Below, one piece after another: positions 37,217 to 45,371 of a stretch of 64,000 nt of DNA. The notes beneath the pieces were generated by a model. That model had not been told where the DNA came from, did no database searches, and saw only the letters and a program-made list of their open reading frames with translations. Location: the NCBI GenBank assembly GCA_003222895.1, contig QHXI01000054.1, positions 1 through 64,000 of the forward strand. The letters run 5' to 3'. This DNA comes from Acidobacteriota bacterium (GTDB lineage Bacteria; Acidobacteriota; Blastocatellia; Pyrinomonadales; Pyrinomonadaceae). How positions within the stretch are numbered: the stretch's first letter is position 1; each line of letters starts with the position of its first letter. Both the position numbers and the translations under genes were made by a program.

Positions 37217-37771
37217 CTACGTCCTCACGTATTGCCCGACGCGCTGGCGCATCTCGGCGCGCGCGCGATGTAAATCTGTTTTCAATTTGGGGATCGAGAA
37301 GCCGGTGATCTCCGCAATCTCTTCATAGCTGCACTGGTGAAAAATCTTCAACGTGAACACCAGGCGCTTGTCTTCATCGAGTGATGCCAACGAGCGCTGC
37401 ACGACATCGTTGAATTCTTTGTCGAGCAGTTGGCTCGACGGCACCGGGCTCTGGTCGCTCAGATCGAGCACCTGCTTGTCATCAAGATCGATATGCTGGT
37501 TCTGCCGAATGCGCGCTCGCAACGATTCGCGGGCCACGTTCTTAGCAATTCCAAACAGCCAGCTGGAAAGCTTCGTCTCTTTTCGCAGCGACTTGAGCCC
37601 GCGATAAGCGCGCACGAAAGTTTCCTGCGTCAGCTCATCAGCCAACTCTCGATCGCTGACTTGATCGTAGATAAAGCTAATCACCGGTCGCGAGTACCGT
37701 TCAAAGATCAATCGAAATGCTTCGTGATCGCCTTGGCACGCGCGCGTGACGAGGTCTGCTGAACTATTCAT
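37217..37771 (-). CDS. ECF-type RNA polymerase sigma factor
   Basis: 184 residues from ATG 37771 (MNSSADLVTRAC; AGGA 8 nt upstream); an in-frame ATG at 37837 would add 22 residues and is possible. Region 2 is clear (FRLIFERYSRPVISFIYDQV .. DELTQETFVRAY), as is region 4 (SYEEIAEITGFSIPKLKTDLHRAR). It directs RNA polymerase to a stress or envelope regulon. It is the first gene of a same-strand run: sigma, anti-sigma, two HEAT proteins and perhaps the Fis regulator. Confidence 0.9.
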   Translation of the reverse strand: MNSSADLVTRACQGDHEAFRLIFERYSRPVISFIYDQVSDRELADELTQETFVRAYRGLKSLRKETKLSSWLFGIAKNVARESLRARIRQNQHIDLDDKQVLDLSDQSPVPSSQLLDKEFNDVVQRSLASLDEDKRLVFTLKIFHQCSYEEIAEITGFSIPKLKTDLHRARAEMRQRVGQYVRT

Positions 37772-37851
37772 CAGAGATCCTGTAAACGCACCGGGCCGGC
37801 CTTCCAGGCTTATGTCGCGTGCCGCCAGCCGTTTCATCGTGTACTCGGTGT

Positions 37852-37883
37852 GTTAGTGAGCTCCCGCCGTAAAAGGTTTCAAG
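37852..37883 (-). promoter_or_regulatory. Possible autoregulatory ECF promoter
   Basis: On the minus strand, CTTGAAACCTTTT (37883-37871) is followed by ~12 bp and CACTAAC (37858-37852), then the sigma gene. An AAC-containing -35 close to a short -10 is typical of ECF promoters, but no second instance was found to support it. Confidence 0.3.
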
Positions 37884-38043
37884 TTTTTTGCAGAACTTAC
37901 AGGGAACTGAATTTAAACGGATCGGGACCGGGCCCAGTTCCGAATAATAGACTGTAAATGGCGGAGGTTGGAGTGGGACGAAAGGTGAGCTGCTGATCGC
38001 GCCCGAAAATGGTCGGCGGATCAGCTTCGCAAGAAATGTAGCG

Positions 38044-38430
38044 TTATGCCGCTTTCAAGCTGTCGCGCTCGCCAAGCAGACGCTTAACGGTTGAAAGCAG
38101 GCTTCGCTGGTCGACGGGCTTGGGCTCAAACGCATTCGCGCCGAGCTGCAAAGAGAATGTTGCGCTGCCGGTACCGAACGCCGTCATCACGAGGATTGGA
38201 GTCTCGGCGAGGGAGTCGGTATCGCGTACGCGGCGAACGACGTGAATACCGTCAGCTCCCGGCATGCGAATGTCTGTGATAATGAGGTCAGGCTTCAGGA
38301 AGAGCGCAGCATCATAGCCGTGAACTCCATCGGCTGCGGTGACTACTTCGTATCCATTCTGCTCGAGCGTCATGCGCATCAACTCGCGCATTACATCATC
38401 ATCTTCGATAACGAGAATCTTTTTAGGCAT
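38044..38430 (-). CDS. Stand-alone response regulator receiver domain
   Basis: 128 residues, one REC domain and no output domain. Phospho-acceptor Asp53 (LIITDIRMPG), the acidic pocket (EDDD, residues 9-12), the switch Thr (LVMTAFG) and Lys (EPKPVD) are all present. Such CheY-like proteins act by protein-protein contact; the partner histidine kinase is not in the window. It is monocistronic, with its own upstream gap of ~197 bp. Confidence 0.9.
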   Translation of the reverse strand: MPKKILVIEDDDVMRELMRMTLEQNGYEVVTAADGVHGYDAALFLKPDLIITDIRMPGADGIHVVRRVRDTDSLAETPILVMTAFGTGSATFSLQLGANAFEPKPVDQRSLLSTVKRLLGERDSLKAA

Positions 38431-38627
38431 AGTCCTATCCGAATAAATTCAGGATCGACAAAACGGGGCGCTGCTTGTGTGCTGTTATTAAAGAGCTATT
38501 GCCGTGACGATTCCGTGAAAAGACGAAGTCGCGGCTTTTTTACCGACAACAAACAAAGAAGGCGAGTGCTGATTATCATCAGTTCCCGCCTCTTTGCCCG
38601 CGCCGCAGTTATGACTCAAGTCTTATC

Positions 38628-39206
38628 TTAGTATCCGCGATAACCGTCCGCGTATCCGTTGATAAACGCTTCACGGAAGTACTGCTGATATGCAGATCGG
38701 TCACCGTAACCCGAGTTGAAATCTCTCGTGCCGCTGCGGTATTCGCCGTGGCCGTACGGATTGTAGCGACCATTTCGGCGATCGTCGCGGCCAGCTCTTA
38801 CGCCTGCATTGTAACCAGCATTAAGCGCCGTCTGTCGCATCTGATACGAACCGCCGTAGTTTCCATAGTTGTCGGCGTTACGTCCGCGTCGATTAGAACC
38901 CTGATTGTAGTAACCTTGGTTGTAGTAACCTTGGTTGTAATAACCCTGGTTGTTAGAGCTGTTCGAGTGCCAGTTGCCATACTGGTCATACCATCCGCCC
39001 TGACTCGCCTGTCGCTGGCGTTCGAGCTGAAGCTGACGCTCTCGTTCCTGTCGCTCACGTTCGTACTGACGTTGTCTGCGATAGTAATCCTGATCCTGAT
39101 AAGGATACTGTGCCTGGGCCGTTGTGCTCGACACTAAAGTGATGCCTAAGAACAACAGGAGTCCCAGGATTGCGCCTCCAAAATTTTTCATGTTATTGAG
39201 TTTCAT
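38628..39206 (-). CDS. Exported QGYYN-repeat low-complexity protein
   Basis: 192 residues. GGAGG is 9 nt before ATG 39206. A signal peptide (ILGLLLFLGITLVSSTTAQA) is followed by a YRRQRQYERERQERERQ charged stretch, then three exact QGYYN units (15-bp DNA repeats at ~38899-38950) in a Gln/Asn/Tyr/Gly-rich segment. The C-terminal half (ALNAGYNAGVRAGRDDRRNG .. YFREAFINGYADGYRGY) has a regular G-Y-x-x-G pattern. The composition resembles aggregation-prone or matrix proteins. Function unknown. Confidence 0.75.
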   Translation of the reverse strand: MKLNNMKNFGGAILGLLLFLGITLVSSTTAQAQYPYQDQDYYRRQRQYERERQERERQLQLERQRQASQGGWYDQYGNWHSNSSNNQGYYNQGYYNQGYYNQGSNRRGRNADNYGNYGGSYQMRQTALNAGYNAGVRAGRDDRRNGRYNPYGHGEYRSGTRDFNSGYGDRSAYQQYFREAFINGYADGYRGY

Positions 39207-39500
39207 CTTCGCTAACCTCCGCGGATAAGGTTGGCAATGAACATGCCACTCGCGTAAATAGCGCTGTAATCACTGACTTTCCGTGAAAATGATCGAAAAC
39301 TGATCTGATTCGTATTCCATATCGTGTCGTTATAAACGACATCGGCCTAAATAAGCACGACATTCCTTGCGCCGGAATTACGACAACCGTTCCGCTGGAA
39401 AACAACCAGACGCAGCCAGCCCGATTTCGTTACACGTATCGACTATTGACTCACCGCTCGAATTGACGTAGAAGCAAACTGATTTCACTGAGGGTCCACC

Positions 39501-39905
39501 ATGGATGCATCGCCACAACGAGCACCGCAATCGACCATCGACATCGAGCAGCACGTCCGTCAACTCAACGATGATTGGGTGAAGGCGATGATGCGCAGCG
39601 ATGGACCAACTTTGGATCGCATCATGTCCGACGATTTCTTTTTTACTTATCCGCTTGAAGGCGACGACAAAACGCAATTCATTTCAGATGTGACCTCGGG
39701 GAATCTCAAGATAGAGCACATCTCGCGCGAGCAAGTCAGCGTGCGCGTGTTTGGCAACACCGCGGTCCTCACTGCGCGCGATTCCGCGACGTGGCTTTAC
39801 AACGGTCGCGAGCTCGCGGGGCAATACAAGATCATCAGCGTCTTCACCGAGCGCGAAGGGGTCTGGCAGTTATGCGCGATTCAGGCTTGCCCGATGCAGC
39901 CGTGA
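39501..39905 (+). CDS. DUF4440 / SnoaL-like NTF2-fold protein
   Basis: 134 residues; GAGGG precedes ATG 39501 by ~6 nt. An N-terminal helix (IEQHVRQLNDDWVKAMMRSD), the DDFFFTYP turn and C-terminal strands ending VWQLCAIQACPMQ match the DUF4440 family of cone-shaped NTF2-like proteins. These may bind small ligands or act as enzymes; none is assigned. Its stop is directly followed, in the same frame, by a remnant of the DUF5678-like gene. Confidence 0.8.
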   Translation: MDASPQRAPQSTIDIEQHVRQLNDDWVKAMMRSDGPTLDRIMSDDFFFTYPLEGDDKTQFISDVTSGNLKIEHISREQVSVRVFGNTAVLTARDSATWLYNGRELAGQYKIISVFTEREGVWQLCAIQACPMQP

Positions 39906-40049
39906 GAGGATGGTGCCGAGATCGTCGTAGGCAGCGGCAAGGATGCGGTTGAAGCGATCGAAGATGCAGAAAAACGCGGTTTCCAGGATACGATGCTAAT
40001 GAAAGTACGAGCTTTCGATAGGGGGTTTATCTCGGCGAACTCATCATGA
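39906..40049 (+). pseudogene. 5'-truncated duplicate of the DUF5678-like gene
   Basis: The frame immediately after the DUF4440 stop reads EDGAEIVVGSGKDAVEAIED and on through AEKRGFQDTMLMKV to a TGA at 40047-40049. It aligns with residues ~29-60 of the next protein (ESDGNETIVGSGRDAVEALA..KAKGFENAVLFRV). There is no start codon or N-terminal half. A tandem duplicate degraded at its 5' end, overlapping the intact gene's ATG by 4 bp. Confidence 0.75.
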
Positions 40050-40285
40050 TTCAGACGGAAGAACAACAAATGGCTTTCGTGGAAGCCATGAGAGAATACG
40101 AGGACCGTTGGATCGCGGTCGTTGAATCCGACGGTAATGAGACTATTGTCGGCAGCGGACGAGATGCTGTCGAAGCGTTGGCTGATGCCAAGGCGAAGGG
40201 ATTTGAAAACGCTGTCCTCTTCAGAGTCCCGCCATTCAACACGACTTTCATTCCGCTAATGTCGCAATCTGTAACGGGCGCGTGA
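40046..40285 (+). CDS. Small DUF5678-like protein
   Basis: 79 residues starting ATG 40046, with the pattern W-I-A-V-V-x-x-D-G .. I-V-G-S-G-R-D-A-V-E-A of DUF5678-type small proteins (a short beta hairpin and helix). Function of the family is unknown. The 3' end overlaps the convergent retropepsin-like gene by 30 bp. From memory, DUF5678-type genes often neighbour retropepsin-like genes, but usually on the same strand, so the convergent layout is noted as unusual and should be checked. Confidence 0.65.
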   Translation: MIQTEEQQMAFVEAMREYEDRWIAVVESDGNETIVGSGRDAVEALADAKAKGFENAVLFRVPPFNTTFIPLMSQSVTGA

Positions 40286-40684
40286 ATTCACCTCGAATCT
40301 TCCGCGATACCGCTCAAATACAATTTGAAAGCTGTCGAAGAAACCTCCCTCGCCCAACAGTGGTATTACTTGAGCATCGATAAAGGCAGCTTCGATCTTA
40401 ACCCATTCTGACATTCCTTGAACTCTAAGTTCGATCTTGTGAACGTATCCCACGACGGACTGCCGTGCGATACCCGTGTAATTCTTGAATCTGCCCGACT
40501 CGATGTCTATTCCTAACGCCTCTCCAATCGATCTAGGAAACAAACAGTCCGCCGCGCCAGAGTCAATCAAGGCCCATAGGTCGATCGCCCGGTTTCCGTC
40601 TCGAAGAGTAACCTGAATCACCGGGTGTAATGTGTAGCCTTTCGGATCAACGTCACTGGCGATTTTCTTGTATCGAAATTTCAT
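40256..40684 (-). CDS. Retropepsin-like aspartic protease family protein
   Basis: 142 residues. The active-site motif ALIDSGAADC (Asp41-Ser-Gly) lies in one half, and the Gly-rich LLGEGGFFDSF segment matches the flap-proximal second part of single-domain retropepsins, which work as dimers. No signal peptide, so cytosolic. A short gene upstream (40681-40887) overlaps it by 4 bp (ATGA), suggesting coupled translation. Substrate unknown. Confidence 0.75.
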   Translation of the reverse strand: MKFRYKKIASDVDPKGYTLHPVIQVTLRDGNRAIDLWALIDSGAADCLFPRSIGEALGIDIESGRFKNYTGIARQSVVGYVHKIELRVQGMSEWVKIEAAFIDAQVIPLLGEGGFFDSFQIVFERYRGRFEVNSRARYRLRH

Positions 40685-40887
40685 TTCTTCTCCGTCTTGT
40701 GATTCGCACGATAATGAGGATCGCGAGCGACCGTCAATAGAGAAGCGGGTGCCGCGGGCTGTATCAATCGAAAAAGTGATTTCGGTTGTATTAGCTGTTT
40801 GAGTCTTATTACTGGGCCCCTCACCCTATTCTGCCAAGCGCCACACACATTGACAGCATCTCGTTCATCCGCAAAAATATCCCGCAT
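40681..40887 (-). CDS. Small hypothetical protein coupled to the retropepsin-like gene
   Basis: 68 residues (MRDIFADERDAVNVCGAWQN..HKTEKK), no family recognised. Evidence for reality is positional: a GAGGAG ribosome site ~9 nt before ATG 40887, an ATGA overlap with the next gene, and a start placed 2 bp from the divergent BlaI gene. It could also be a chance frame in the regulatory region. Confidence 0.45.
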   Translation of the reverse strand: MRDIFADERDAVNVCGAWQNRVRGPVIRLKQLIQPKSLFRLIQPAAPASLLTVARDPHYRANHKTEKK

Positions 40888-40889
40888 AA

Positions 40890-41336
40890 ATGAAAGCTCC
40901 TCGATTCCTTCTTCGTGGATTTCGTCGTCCGAGTGAAGTTGCTTCGCTCGCGCTCGGCAGACTAGAGCGACAGGTTTTGGATAAAGCCTGGCAGCGCGAC
41001 GAAGTCAGCGTGCGCGATATCTATCTCGCGTTCGAAGAACGAATCGCCTACACGACACTGATGACGACACTCGATCGTCTTTACAAGAAACGGCTGCTCG
41101 ATCGTCGCAAGGACGGACGCGCGTTTCTATATTCGCCGTCGGTCTCGCGTGAAGAATTCGAGCATGGCATTCGCGAAGACGTGATCGATGGGCTGCTTGG
41201 CCCGGAAGCGGAAGGAGTTCAACCGGTGCTCGCGTGCATTGTTGATACTGTGAGCGAACGTGATCGTCAATTACTGGATGAGTTGGATCGCCTGATTAAA
41301 GAGAAGAGGCGCGAGCTGCGGCGGAAAGTGGATTAG
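40890..41336 (+). CDS. blaI: BlaI/MecI-family transcriptional repressor
   Basis: 148 residues with the winged-helix pattern of the family (LGRLERQVLDKAWQRDEVSVRDIY .. TTLMTTLDRLYKKRLLDRRKDGRAFLYSP) and a C-terminal dimerisation helix pair. It represses its own operon until the cognate M56 protease cleaves it. The M56 gene starts 1 nt after the blaI stop. The start lies 2 bp from a divergent small gene, so the operator is probably shared. Not necessarily beta-lactam-related: no beta-lactamase gene is present nearby. Confidence 0.88.
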   Translation: MKAPRFLLRGFRRPSEVASLALGRLERQVLDKAWQRDEVSVRDIYLAFEERIAYTTLMTTLDRLYKKRLLDRRKDGRAFLYSPSVSREEFEHGIREDVIDGLLGPEAEGVQPVLACIVDTVSERDRQLLDELDRLIKEKRRELRRKVD

Positions 41337-42338
41337 ATGTACGTCTTACTTGGAATTTGTTTAGCGCTGGCGGCCTTTCTGGCCGTGAACGCGATCGCCT
41401 CTCTGGCCGCTTCTTTCGCATGGCGAGCGCTGGATCGGTTGACCGGCGGGGGTTCAGCCAGGGCGCGCGCCGAAGTTCTCTTCGCGGTTCGCATCGCGCC
41501 GCCGGCGTTGGCATTTATTTTCGTCGGCTTTTTCCTGCTTCCGGCTTATGTCGGCTATGAGCCGCGCACAACTTCAGAAGTCGTCAGCGCCAAGCTCGCA
41601 GCGTTCGCGCTACTGTCAGCGTTGGGAGTCGCCTTTGCGATTAATCGCGCATGTCGATCGTATCTCGCTACCCGCGCGTTGCGACGGCAGTGGCTCGCAG
41701 CAGCGACAGAAATCAAATTGCCCAGCATTGACGTGCCGGCGTTTCGCATTCCTCATTCGTTTCCGATCATCGCTGTCGTTGGCACAATTCGGCCGCGCCT
41801 TTTTATCGCCAATCAAGTCCTGCAATCGTTAAGCGCCGAAGAATTGGCGGCAGCGATTGCGCACGAATGCGGGCACCTCGCCGCGCGCGATAATCTGAAA
41901 CGTGGATTGTTGAGAGCCTGCCGCGACGCTTTAATGATCGCGCCGTTCGGTCGATCGCTCGATCGCGCGTGGGCTGAGACGGCAGAAGCTGCCGCCGATG
42001 AGCACGCGGCACAAACCAGTCCCGCGGTCGCGCTCAACCTCGCTTCAGCGCTGGTTAGAATCGCGCGAATGATTCCAGTGGGAATACACGCGGAACTTCC
42101 TTTGGCGGCGTTTCTGGTTGGCGATGAAACTCGCGGAGTCAAAGCCCGCGTCCGTCGACTGCTGGAACTCGCATCATCAAATTGCGAACCGCGCTCTGAC
42201 TATCGTGTGCAAGGAAGGATATTTCCGTTGCTGGCGCTCGCCCTTCTGCTCACCGTTGGCGCGGCATTCGCGACGAACTCTTCGATCCTCTTGGCTATTC
42301 ATTCGATTGTCGAACGCGTCGTCTCACTTCTCAGCTAA
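41337..42338 (+). CDS. M56-family membrane zinc metalloprotease (BlaR1-like, no sensor domain)
   Basis: 333 residues. Several transmembrane helices (residues 1-25, ~55-75, ~85-105, ~300-325) surround the protease motif HECGH (AIAHECGHLAARDN) with the downstream Glu in ETAEAAADEHA. Compared with BlaR1/MecR1 it lacks the C-terminal penicillin-binding sensor domain, so the inducing signal is unknown. Translated immediately after blaI, as usual for this signalling pair. Confidence 0.85.
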   Translation: MYVLLGICLALAAFLAVNAIASLAASFAWRALDRLTGGGSARARAEVLFAVRIAPPALAFIFVGFFLLPAYVGYEPRTTSEVVSAKLAAFALLSALGVAFAINRACRSYLATRALRRQWLAAATEIKLPSIDVPAFRIPHSFPIIAVVGTIRPRLFIANQVLQSLSAEELAAAIAHECGHLAARDNLKRGLLRACRDALMIAPFGRSLDRAWAETAEAAADEHAAQTSPAVALNLASALVRIARMIPVGIHAELPLAAFLVGDETRGVKARVRRLLELASSNCEPRSDYRVQGRIFPLLALALLLTVGAAFATNSSILLAIHSIVERVVSLLS

Positions 42339-42346
42339 CTCAAAAT

Positions 42347-43519
42347 TCATTTCGCGGCCGCAGCCAAAGGCTTGCGCAGCCAGATGAACAAGATTCCCGA
42401 GGTGACTTGCGCTGTGATCCCGAATATAACCAGCGCGACGATCGAGCGATCGTAGAGCAGACCCATCGCGGCGCTGCCTAGAAACCAAAGCACTCCGTAA
42501 ATTCCGTTCAGCGATCCAAACGCCGAGCCGCGCTTGTTCATTGAAACGATCTTCGCAATGCCAGGCCGCAGCAAAGCATCCTGCGCACCAACGCCCGTGG
42601 CCCAACATCCGACCGCCAGGTAAACGGCGGTATGTCCGCCCAGAAAACCGAACGGCAACGCCAGCATCGAAATCGCGATCGCCCACACAATTGTTTGAAT
42701 GCCAAATCGATCGAACAACTTTCCAAACATCAGAGCTGTTAGCCCGCTTAATCCCATCGCAAATGCATACAAGAGCGGAATAACTTCAGCTTTCGTCGCC
42801 GAAGTTTTCTGAAAGTGATAGGCGAGCAGCGGAAAGTCTATGAAACCCAGCGCTAATAATCCGGCCGCTATCACATAAATCCAAAATATTTTCGGCAGAT
42901 ATTCCTCTTTGATTACCGGCGCGGGTTTGTCTTTGGTTAGGCGAAAAGTTCGCGCCAGGATCAGCGCCAGCATCGCACCGGCCGCCGGCACCGCCAACCA
43001 CAGCAACGCCGGTTCGAACCTATGAGTGCGCGCGACGATAAGCGTTACCAGCAATGGCCCAAGCACGGCGCCCGCCTGGTCCATCGCCGCGTGAAGCCCA
43101 AATCCCCAACCGTGGCCAACGACTTCGGTCGCTTCCGAAAGCAAAACGTCGACGGCTGGTCCGCGCAAACCTTTGCCCGTGCGTTCGGCAATGATTAGCA
43201 ACGCAGCCGCTTGCCAATTCCCGGCTAAGGCAAGAAACGGCACCGCTACCAAGTTCAGAAAATATCCGAGGATCGCGATGGTCCAATAAGCGCGGGTTCG
43301 ATCGACCAGCTTCCCGGAAAATAAACGCAGGCTCGCGGCAATCATTTCGCCGAAGCCTGCGATGAATCCAACTTCTGCCGCAGTCGCGCCGAGGTTCTGA
43401 AAAAACGGTCCGATGATCCCGCGCGCGCCTTCGTAGGTCATGTCGGCCAGCAAGCTGACGATGCCGAAGGCGATGATGAAGCGAAAGGCGTTTCGCTTAG
43501 TAATGTTGCGCGGGCTCAC
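42347..43519 (-). CDS. MFS transporter
   Basis: 390 residues, 12 predicted membrane helices. The loop motif after TM2 is degenerate (GKLVDRTRAYW), and a similar GKLFDRFGIQ occurs between TM8 and TM9, as expected for the two six-helix halves. The EGARGIIGPF and ERTGKGLRGPAVDVLLSEA segments resemble the putative efflux MFS proteins seen in many soil bacteria. Substrate unknown. It ends 8 bp from the convergent M56 gene and begins 24 bp after hmuV, so it may be the last gene of the heme-uptake operon. Confidence 0.87.
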   Translation of the reverse strand: MSPRNITKRNAFRFIIAFGIVSLLADMTYEGARGIIGPFFQNLGATAAEVGFIAGFGEMIAASLRLFSGKLVDRTRAYWTIAILGYFLNLVAVPFLALAGNWQAAALLIIAERTGKGLRGPAVDVLLSEATEVVGHGWGFGLHAAMDQAGAVLGPLLVTLIVARTHRFEPALLWLAVPAAGAMLALILARTFRLTKDKPAPVIKEEYLPKIFWIYVIAAGLLALGFIDFPLLAYHFQKTSATKAEVIPLLYAFAMGLSGLTALMFGKLFDRFGIQTIVWAIAISMLALPFGFLGGHTAVYLAVGCWATGVGAQDALLRPGIAKIVSMNKRGSAFGSLNGIYGVLWFLGSAAMGLLYDRSIVALVIFGITAQVTSGILFIWLRKPLAAAAK

Positions 43520-43543
43520 GATTGCAGTTTACAGCTTTTTCGT

Positions 43544-44347
43544 TCAGTCGAAGACCAGATAGAGGCCGGATTGCGAGGGAACGAAAGAGGGTTCGACTCC
43601 AAACGAATCGCGAATGCGATCCGCCGTGAGTACTTCGGCCGGAGAACCAGTCGCCACAACTCGTCCAAGATTCATCAGAATGATCTGATCCGCGAACCGG
43701 GCCGCGAGATTCAGATCGTGCACGACTCCGACCGTAACCACATCAGGAGCGTCAGAGAAGCTGCGGACCTTCTTCATGAAATCGATCTGATGACGAATGT
43801 CTAGAAAGGTGAGCGGTTCATCGAGGAACAAATAACGGCAAGGCTTTTCATGGTCATCGTCGCCCGGTACGTTCATGCCGTCGCGCCAAAGTTGCCCCAA
43901 CACGCGCGCGAAGTTAACGCGTTGGCGCTCGCCTCCGCTAAGCGTTTGATAATCACGATCGGTGAATTCCGTCACATCGAAATGCGCCATCACTTCATCA
44001 ACAATTTTTTCGTCGATTGGGCCGGGGCGGCTGCCGAAGTGTGGATAACGTCCCATCATCACAACTTCGCGAACCGTCAGTGGAAAGGCAACTTCGATGG
44101 CCTGAGAAAGCACGGCGCGCCGTTTCGCGAGATCAGCTTCCGCGGCATCGCGGACGTCGATTTGTTCGTATTTAACTGCTCCGGTTTGCGGTCGCAGCAA
44201 GCGTGCGAGAACCTTGATCAGCGTCGACTTCCCTGCTCCGTTTGGCCCGATGATTAAGTGAAGTTTGCCGGGCGCGAACGAGGCCGAAATGGCTGAGATG
44301 AGCGGCTTGGCGCCGACGCGAAAAGTGATGTTGGTCGCTTGGAGCAT
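43544..44347 (-). CDS. hmuV: Heme-type ABC transporter ATP-binding protein
   Basis: 267 residues. Walker A GPNGAGKST, signature LSGGERQR, Walker B YLFLDEP and the H-loop VVHDLN are intact. The insertion after the Walker A half (WRDGMNVPGDDDHEKPCRY) is typical of HmuV-type subunits. With hmuU and hmuT it would power import of heme, or a related iron/corrin ligand, across the inner membrane. A 73-bp palindromic repeat sits between hmuU and hmuV. No clear ribosome site is seen before ATG 44347. Confidence 0.87.
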   Translation of the reverse strand: MLQATNITFRVGAKPLISAISASFAPGKLHLIIGPNGAGKSTLIKVLARLLRPQTGAVKYEQIDVRDAAEADLAKRRAVLSQAIEVAFPLTVREVVMMGRYPHFGSRPGPIDEKIVDEVMAHFDVTEFTDRDYQTLSGGERQRVNFARVLGQLWRDGMNVPGDDDHEKPCRYLFLDEPLTFLDIRHQIDFMKKVRSFSDAPDVVTVGVVHDLNLAARFADQIILMNLGRVVATGSPAEVLTADRIRDSFGVEPSFVPSQSGLYLVFD

Positions 44348-44356
44348 CGAGTATTT

Positions 44357-44429
44357 GTGTCAGAAGCCCGACCGTAAGGGAGGGCCACTTATCGAGCGAG
44401 GCCCTTGCTTACGCGCGGGCTTCTGACAC
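44357..44429. repeat. 73-bp palindromic repeat, family A, copy 2
   Basis: Same family as 12099-12170 (GTGTCAGAAGCCCGACCGT .. GGGCTTCTGACAC). It lies wholly in the gap between hmuU and hmuV, 2 bp after the hmuU stop, and could form a very stable hairpin in the operon transcript, possibly affecting hmuV expression. Confidence 0.9.
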
Positions 44430-44431
44430 GA

Positions 44432-45371
44432 TCAAAACACGTACCGCCGTCGCCGCAGCAGAAAAATAAATACCGGCACGCCGACTGCCGAAGTCACGAT
44501 GCCGATTGGCAGTTCGGCAGGGCGAACGCACAAACGCGCGATCAGATCGGCCAGCGTCAGAAGTGTCGCGCCTGTCAACGCACTTCCGACAATCAAGTAT
44601 CTGTTGTCCGCGCCGCCAATCATCCGCAGGATGTGCGGCACGACCAGCCCAACGAAACTGATGACGCCGGTGAACGCTGTGGCAACCGCAACGATGACTA
44701 CGTTGACTGAGAGAATGATCCATTTCAAACGATTGACGTTGACGCCCAGATACGTCGCTTCTTCCTCGCCAATCATCAGCGCGTTAAGTTGCTTTGCATA
44801 GCGCAGGGCGATGATTGTTCCGGCGATTGTCGAAACAGCGACAATCTCGACTGCTTTCCGGCTTGCGCCGGACAAGGTGCCGAGACTCCAAAACGTAATC
44901 GAGCGCGCCTGCGGATCGCGGGCGATGTAAGACAGAAAACCAATCGCGCTCATAAACAGCGCATTCACTGCCAGCCCGGTCAACAGCAGCATTACGATTG
45001 ACGCGCGTCCGTCTTCGCGCGGGCGAGCCAGCAGAAACACAAGATAAGTCGAAATAACTCCGCCGATACAGGCAGCGATTGGCAAACTCCACAAACTTGT
45101 GCCTATGTGAAGCACACCGCCGAGCACGAAAAAAAGCGCCGAGCCAAAAGGCGCACCTCTCGAAGTGCCAGCGACCACCGCGCAACTCAAGGAAAATTCG
45201 CTGATCTAAAGTTGGTTCAGGATGTCCGGGAAGGAACGAAGCGAACGCGCGTCCAATCTCTGCAATTGAAAAATCGATCGCGCCGTAACGAATGGACGCG
45301 GCCAGAACGAGCAGCGTAATTAAACTCAACGCGACGAGCAGCGCTACCCGGTTGCCGTGGTGTTTGGTCAC
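44432..45371 (-). pseudogene. hmuU: Heme-type ABC permease (FecCD family), internally deleted and frameshifted
   Basis: The 5' part starts at ATG 45371 (MTKHHGNRVALLVALSLITL) with the first helix and the canonical DQRIFLELR, but then turns into nonsense. The remaining 3' part, in another frame from ~45190 to 44432, resumes at AGTSRGAPFGSALFFVLGG and is normal to the end (GVISFVGLVVPHILR, SAVGVPVFIFLLRRRR). The segment expected between LELR and GTS (LPR .. ALQ .. RNPLADP, about 30-35 residues) is absent, so ~100 bp seem to be lost at about 45195-45205. It overlaps hmuT by 4 bp. A working permease cannot be made from this sequence as it stands. Confidence 0.82.

Noticed and set aside
40890-42338. 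Beta-lactam resistance operon
   Set aside because: The M56 protein has no penicillin-sensor domain and there is no beta-lactamase or PBP2a-like gene nearby.
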